Below are positions 8,332 through 11,180 of a stretch of DNA of 11,180 bases, in pieces. The DNA is from Burkholderiales bacterium RIFCSPHIGHO2_12_FULL_61_11 (GTDB lineage Bacteria; Pseudomonadota; Gammaproteobacteria; Burkholderiales; Burkholderiaceae_C), in the NCBI GenBank assembly GCA_001770785.1, contig MERZ01000018.1, positions 1 through 11,180 of the forward strand, given 5' to 3'. The stretch's first letter is position 1; the number at the start of each line of letters is the position of its first letter. The notes beneath the pieces were generated by a model. It was not told where the DNA came from. It ran no database searches and saw only the letters and a program-made list of their open reading frames with translations. A program made the translations under genes and the position numbers.

Positions 8332-8661
8332 ATGAGCAATTCCGACCCTACCCAGCAACGCATTGACCAGATTGTCAAATCCAGCGACGTCGTGCTGTTC
8401 ATGAAGGGCACGGCCCAGTTTCCGATGTGCGGCTTCTCAGGCCGCGCGATCCAGGTGCTCAAGGCCTGTGGCGTGGACAATCCCGCGACGGTCAATGTGC
8501 TGGAAGACGAAGAAATCCGCAGCGGCATCAAGGAATACAGTAACTGGCCGACCATTCCCCAGCTGTATGTCAAGGGTGAATTTGTTGGCGGCTCCGACAT
8601 CATGATGGAGATGTACGAGAAGGGCGAACTCCAGCAAGTGCTGGGCACGCCCGCCGCCTGA
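8332..8661 (+). CDS. grxD: Monothiol glutaredoxin, CGFS type
   Basis: A 109-residue Grx4/GrxD-type protein (E. coli 115). The single-cysteine active site CGFS is at 33-36, in FPMCGFSGRA, and the thioredoxin-fold glutathione-binding signature WPTIPQLYVKGEFVGGSD covers about residues 72-89. Such proteins bind a 2Fe-2S cluster as glutathione-ligated dimers, or with BolA, and deliver it to client proteins in the cytosol. The start is the ATG at 8332, with GAAGGA at 8319-8324 seven bases upstream. The same frame is open further 5' but lacks a better start. It is the last gene before a strong terminator at 8668-8689. The 171 bases upstream show no convincing promoter; GATAAT at 8214 has no partner -35. 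Confidence 0.96.
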   Translation: MSNSDPTQQRIDQIVKSSDVVLFMKGTAQFPMCGFSGRAIQVLKACGVDNPATVNVLEDEEIRSGIKEYSNWPTIPQLYVKGEFVGGSDIMMEMYEKGELQQVLGTPAA

Positions 8662-8667
8662 GTTGGC

Positions 8668-8689
8668 AACGCCCCGCCTGGGCGTTTTT
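8668..8689 (+). terminator. Rho-independent terminator after grxD
   Basis: AACGCCC (8668-8674) pairs with GGGCGTT (8680-8686) around the loop CGCCT, and the stem runs into five T (8685-8689). It lies seven bases after the grxD stop and closes the left-to-right gene group. On the other strand only two T follow the stem, so it is weaker for the convergent exported-protein gene. Confidence 0.88.
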
Positions 8690-8701
8690 CAGGCAGATTG
8701 A

Positions 8702-8974
8702 TTAGCGCGTGTAGCCTTCGCAGGCACCTGCGTTGACCCGGCCCTTGCATTCGCGCTTCAGGCGTGTGCTGCGTTCCTGGGCCGTTTCCTCGGAGCCGCG
8801 CAGGAACGTGACCTTGCCGACAGGTCTCGTCGCGGCTGCCTTTGCCGCCTTTTTTCCTGCTGTTGTCTTTGCTGGCTGGCCCGCAAGCTCGGCGGCCTGT
8901 GCAGGGACACTCCCCATCAATACCGCGGCAACGACGATGAAAGCCAGTGCTGGCTGGATCATGGACTTATTCAT
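8702..8974 (-). CDS. Small exported protein of unknown function
   Basis: A 90-residue protein. A signal peptide is clear: basic MNKS start, hydrophobic core about 7-22, and a signal-peptidase I site AQA|AE after residue 27. The mature part is about 63 residues, with a Lys/Ala-rich stretch (36-50), then VTFLRGSEETAQERS, and a C-terminal RLKRECKGRVNAGACEGYTR with two cysteines (76 and 85) that could form a disulfide in the periplasm. I recall similar C-termini in unnamed Comamonadaceae proteins, but know no function. I chose the ATG at 8974 because AGGGGA lies seven bases before it and the signal peptide then starts normally. The frame is open to an ATG at 9019, which would add 15 polar residues ahead of the signal. 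It lies 47 bases after yacG and may be cotranscribed with it or have its own promoter. Confidence 0.72.
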   Translation of the reverse strand: MNKSMIQPALAFIVVAAVLMGSVPAQAAELAGQPAKTTAGKKAAKAAATRPVGKVTFLRGSEETAQERSTRLKRECKGRVNAGACEGYTR

Positions 8975-9011
8975 GTTGTTTCCCCTGCTGAATCTGCTTG
9001 AACGAAAACTG

Positions 9012-9032
9012 AACTGCAAACTTATTGCAGTT
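9012..9032 (-). terminator. Hairpin overlapping the yacG stop codon
   Basis: AACTGCAA (9012-9019) and TTGCAGTT (9025-9032) are perfect 8-bp complements with a 5-base loop that contains the yacG stop codon. On the minus strand it is followed by CAGTTTTCG, a short T-run a few bases away. The stem is AT-rich (three GC pairs), so it is at best a weak terminator or attenuator between yacG and the exported-protein gene, or an mRNA end stabiliser. Confidence 0.35.
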
Positions 9033-9258
9033 TGGGGTCGCTTGATTTCGGACCACCCTGGCCGTCGTCATCGGGCGGAGTGTCTGCCGGCAAGCGGAAA
9101 TCTTCGCTGGCCCACGCCCCCAGATCGAGGTTTTTGCAGCGTTCACTGCAAAAGGGGCGAAAAGGATTGCTGGGCGCGTAAACGCTTGGACCGCCGCAAT
9201 TGGGGCAGACCACCCGCCTGACCGGCAACGCGTCTTTATCTTTATTCATGGCGGTCAT
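9022..9258 (-). CDS. yacG: DNA gyrase inhibitor YacG, zinc-binding
   Basis: A 78-residue protein from the chosen start (E. coli YacG 65). The family's zinc site is complete, with Cys18 and Cys21 in VVCPNCGG and Cys37 and Cys41 in FRPFCSERCKNLDLG, followed by the conserved W-x-x-E-x-FR-x-P segment near 49-57. In E. coli YacG binds GyrB and blocks DNA binding by gyrase. The acidic, proline-rich tail (59-78) is long and probably disordered. The start is uncertain: ATG at 9258 (TTGAAG just upstream), ATG at 9249 (shorter by three residues), or ATG at 9291, only four bases after the zapD stop, which would fit translational coupling but adds residues unlike the family. It follows zapD on the same strand, as usual in proteobacteria (coaE-zapD-yacG). 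Confidence 0.93.
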   Translation of the reverse strand: MTAMNKDKDALPVRRVVCPNCGGPSVYAPSNPFRPFCSERCKNLDLGAWASEDFRLPADTPPDDDGQGGPKSSDPKLQ

Positions 9259-9295
9259 GGCTTCAAACAAAGAGGGACAGATCAGGCGCATTGGC

Positions 9296-10051
9296 TCAGG
9301 AGCAAAGCGTCAATTCGAAAATCGAATCATCGGTGCTCTGGTGCAGCCGGTCATCGCTTTCGAGGCGCATGAGCCGCACCGAAGCCATCAGGCGGTTGCC
9401 ACTAATTTCCGGAATCAGCCCCAGCATGGAATCGATACGCAAACGCAGCAAATGAAAGGTGCGTCCTTGCGGCAGCGTCTGCTGATATTGCCCGGCGGGT
9501 GCCGCCACCTTTTGTGGCGCCCCAGAATCGCGCAGCAGCCTGAGCAGCAGGCGTATGGATTCAGCCAGCGGCACCAGTGGCGCAACCCAGCGCTGCAGAT
9601 CCTGCTGGCGTGTGGCGGTGCCCAGGTGCTGCCAGGCATAGTAGGCCGGCAAATCGAATTCGCATGTGCCGCCGGGAATGCCAACACGGCTGCGAATACT
9701 CATGAGCCAGTCATTTTCGGTCAATGACTGCCCGGCTTTGCCTGGAAGATTGTTCACGGCTGCAAAACACCCTTCGAGCTGACCGGTGACTTCGGCGAGC
9801 ACCACCTCGGAAATGGCCGGATTGCCGCGATAGCCGTTGAGGACATGCTTTTGTTTGTCGAGATCCTTGAGCACGTCGGTTTTCAAGTCCGCCCGCGCAC
9901 CAACGTCCATGACTTCAAAAATGGTCGTTATGGCATAGTGATGATCAATCGGACTCTCGCGCTTCACCAGTTCGCCCAGACGGCGGAACAGGTGTTCCAG
10001 TCGCAAATAGGTCCGTATGCGTTCGTTGAAGGGGTACTCGTAAAGGATCAC
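9296..10051 (-). CDS. zapD: Cell division protein ZapD, FtsZ-bundling factor
   Basis: A 251-residue protein (E. coli ZapD, formerly YacF, 247). It binds the FtsZ C-terminus and cross-links FtsZ filaments at the division ring in the cytoplasm. The N-terminus reads ILYEYPFNERIRTYLRLEHL, matching the family's conserved opening E-x-P-x-N-E-x-x-R-T-x-L-R. SRVGIPGGTCEFDLPAY and the adjacent tryptophan are further conserved segments of the C-terminal beta domain. The frame is open to 10201, inside coaE, but no ATG lies between the coaE stop and the conserved N-terminus; the GTG at 10051 is the best start and gives the usual length. No Shine-Dalgarno precedes this GTG, which suggests translational coupling to an upstream frame (see 10048-10098). 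It sits between coaE and yacG. Confidence 0.94.
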   Translation of the reverse strand: MILYEYPFNERIRTYLRLEHLFRRLGELVKRESPIDHHYAITTIFEVMDVGARADLKTDVLKDLDKQKHVLNGYRGNPAISEVVLAEVTGQLEGCFAAVNNLPGKAGQSLTENDWLMSIRSRVGIPGGTCEFDLPAYYAWQHLGTATRQQDLQRWVAPLVPLAESIRLLLRLLRDSGAPQKVAAPAGQYQQTLPQGRTFHLLRLRIDSMLGLIPEISGNRLMASVRLMRLESDDRLHQSTDDSIFELTLCS

Positions 10052-10098
10052 AGGGCGATTTTCGTCAGCTTCATTGAGAATAGATATTTGCGCATCAT
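10048..10098 (-). other. 16-codon reading frame linking coaE and zapD, possible coupling leader
   Basis: The frame starts with ATGATG overlapping the coaE stop codon, encodes MMRKYLFSMKLTKIAL, and ends in a TGA that overlaps the zapD GTG start (GTGA). It fills the 43-base gap between the two genes completely. It has no Shine-Dalgarno of its own, but ribosomes ending coaE could restart here and again at zapD. The peptide itself has no recognisable function. It could equally be chance in a short gap. Confidence 0.3.
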
Positions 10099-10709
10099 AG
10101 CCCGAAGCGGGTAGCAAGCTGGTGCACCAGCAGGCCCAGCGCCTCAAGGGATAAACCATCGTTATAAATGCAGGTATCGGCTGCCGCCAGGCGTTGCGCA
10201 CGGCTGGCTTGTCCCGCCATTATTTTTTCGACCGCCTCTTGGGTCCAGCCATTGCGCGCCATCACCCGGGCGATTTGCGTGGCTTCAAGGCAATCCACCA
10301 CCAGCACATGGTCGACCTGCTGGCGCCAGCGCCCGGACTCCACCAGCAATGGAATATCAATGACAATGCAGGCCAGGCCGCCCTTCGCGGCTCGCTCCGC
10401 CTGCCCGACTTGCCGCAGGGTTTCCTGGCGCACCAGGGGGTGAATAACGGCCTCCAGCCGCTGCCTGGCAGCCGGGTCATGGAAGACCAGTTGCCGCATC
10501 TGCTCACGGTCCATTGCGCCTTGCGCCGTGATGAACGCGTCACCAAAGTGGCGGGCGATTTCTTGCACGGCAGCCCCGCCCGGTGCCGTGACTTGCCGGG
10601 CTATGGCATCGGCATCGATCAGGGTTGCGCCACAGCCTGCCAGCAGGCTTGCCACCGTGCTTTTGCCGCTGCCAATGCCTCCGGTCAGGCCAATGCGTCG
10701 AACTGCCAT
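10095..10709 (-). CDS. coaE: Dephospho-CoA kinase
   Basis: A 204-residue P-loop kinase (E. coli 206). It phosphorylates the 3'-hydroxyl of dephospho-CoA with ATP, the last step of coenzyme A synthesis. The Walker A motif GGIGSGKST is at 10-18; DADAIAR at 32-38 carries the catalytic Asp region; IHPLVR in the middle is the conserved CoA-domain/lid segment. The ATG start is supported by AGGA about eight bases upstream and by the family N-terminus RRIGLTGG. Twenty bases separate it from pilD, and its stop overlaps the start of the short frame leading to zapD, so pilD-coaE-zapD-yacG is probably one transcript. Confidence 0.96.
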   Translation of the reverse strand: MAVRRIGLTGGIGSGKSTVASLLAGCGATLIDADAIARQVTAPGGAAVQEIARHFGDAFITAQGAMDREQMRQLVFHDPAARQRLEAVIHPLVRQETLRQVGQAERAAKGGLACIVIDIPLLVESGRWRQQVDHVLVVDCLEATQIARVMARNGWTQEAVEKIMAGQASRAQRLAAADTCIYNDGLSLEALGLLVHQLATRFGL

Positions 10710-10729
10710 TGAAACGTCCTAAGATGGCA

Positions 10730-11180
10730 TCACAGTCCGATAAACTGCGAAATGGACTGGGGTCCGAAAAACAGCGAAGTGAAACCCGCACCCGCCAGGA
10801 AAGGGCCAAATGGCACGTAGCCACCCTCGCGCAAGCCACTGGAGAATTTCATTGCGATACCGATAACCGTGCCAATCACCGAGGCCATCAGGATCATCGG
10901 AACCAGCGCGGGCCAGCCGAACCAGGCGCCCAGTGCTGCAAACAGCTTGAAGTCACCGTAGCCCATGCCTTCCTTGCCAGTCACCAGCTTGAAAGCCCAG
11001 TACACACCCCACAAGGAAAGGTAGCCGCCGACTGCCCCCCAGAATGCGGTATTCAAGTTGACAGCCGGATTCCAGCCCAGCCCCGCCACGATCAAACCGA
11101 TCCACAGCAAGGGCAAGGTGATGTCGTCCGGCAGCAAGGTGGTGTCCCAGTCAATCAGCGCCAGCACCAGCAGCGCCGCG
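10730..11180 (-). CDS. pilD: Type IV prepilin peptidase / N-methyltransferase (5' part missing)
   Basis: The last 149 codons of a polytopic membrane aspartic protease; the N-terminal half lies beyond the right edge. PilD cleaves the leader of type IV prepilins and type II secretion pseudopilins in the inner membrane and methylates the new N-terminus. Both catalytic aspartates are in view: the first in ALIDWDTTLLPD close to the edge, the second in the GMGYGDFK motif typical of the family, followed by LFAALGAWFGWPAL. Several hydrophobic helices follow, then the conserved YVPFGPFLAGAG segment before the C-terminus. The pilD-coaE neighbourhood is standard for type IV pilus loci (pilB-pilC-pilD-coaE) in beta- and gammaproteobacteria; pilC and pilB would be expected just outside the window. 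The missing N-terminus should hold the four-cysteine zinc and methyltransferase domain. Confidence 0.94.
   Translation of the reverse strand, partial: AALLVLALIDWDTTLLPDDITLPLLWIGLIVAGLGWNPAVNLNTAFWGAVGGYLSLWGVYWAFKLVTGKEGMGYGDFKLFAALGAWFGWPALVPMILMASVIGTVIGIAMKFSSGLREGGYVPFGPFLAGAGFTSLFFGPQSISQFIGL

Noticed and set aside
8157..8366. 69-codon frame starting with ATGA overlapping the prmC stop and running into grxD
   Set aside because: The four-base overlap is attractive, but the frame covers the grxD ribosome binding site, overlaps the grxD start by 35 bases in another frame, has no recognisable motif and includes an AT-rich stretch with non-coding character.
10052..10201. 50-codon N-terminal extension of zapD into coaE
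   Set aside because: It would overlap the coaE coding end, is rich in Trp/Cys/Arg unlike ZapD, and the protein has normal length from the GTG at 10051.

Overview
The window looks like a chromosomal core segment of a betaproteobacterium, most likely family Comamonadaceae (Polaromonas/Rhodoferax-like). This rests on GC-rich coding DNA, the protein sequences, and two gene clusters whose order I know from Burkholderiales: hemA-prfA-prmC-grxD and pilD-coaE-zapD-yacG. Taxonomy comes from family knowledge, not from a search. I see no tRNA, rRNA, CRISPR array, insertion sequence or prophage gene.

Left part (1-3548): the minus strand carries a very large FAD and iron-sulfur oxidoreductase of the D-2-hydroxyacid dehydrogenase type, cut by the left edge. 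It is divergent from ugpQ. The 166-bp gap holds a candidate promoter overlapping an 8-bp inverted repeat.

Middle left (3549-4716): ugpQ (glycerophosphodiester phosphodiesterase) converges on a gene for a 96-residue three-helix membrane protein. The two stop codons are bracketed by a small inverted repeat. The membrane protein gene is divergent from hemA. A perfect TATAAT box ends six bases before the hemA start codon.

Middle (4717-8689): hemA (tetrapyrrole synthesis), prfA (release factor 1), prmC (the methyltransferase that modifies the release factor GGQ glutamine) and grxD (CGFS monothiol glutaredoxin) run left to right and end at a clear rho-independent terminator. prfA and prmC form an enzyme/substrate pair. 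hemA and grxD are linked only loosely, through haem and iron-sulfur metabolism.

Right part (8702-11180): the minus strand carries, in transcription order, the 3' part of pilD (prepilin peptidase), coaE (last step of coenzyme A synthesis), zapD (FtsZ bundling), yacG (gyrase-inhibitor zinc protein) and a small exported protein of unknown function. Spacing is tight, so most are probably cotranscribed. A 16-codon reading frame links the coaE stop to the GTG start of zapD through overlaps at both ends.

No clearly new multi-gene system is visible. The points worth a second look are small: a possibly leaderless hemA mRNA, the linking mini-frame before zapD, an AT-rich motif shared by an intergenic gap and a coding region, and the inverted repeat upstream of the large oxidoreductase.
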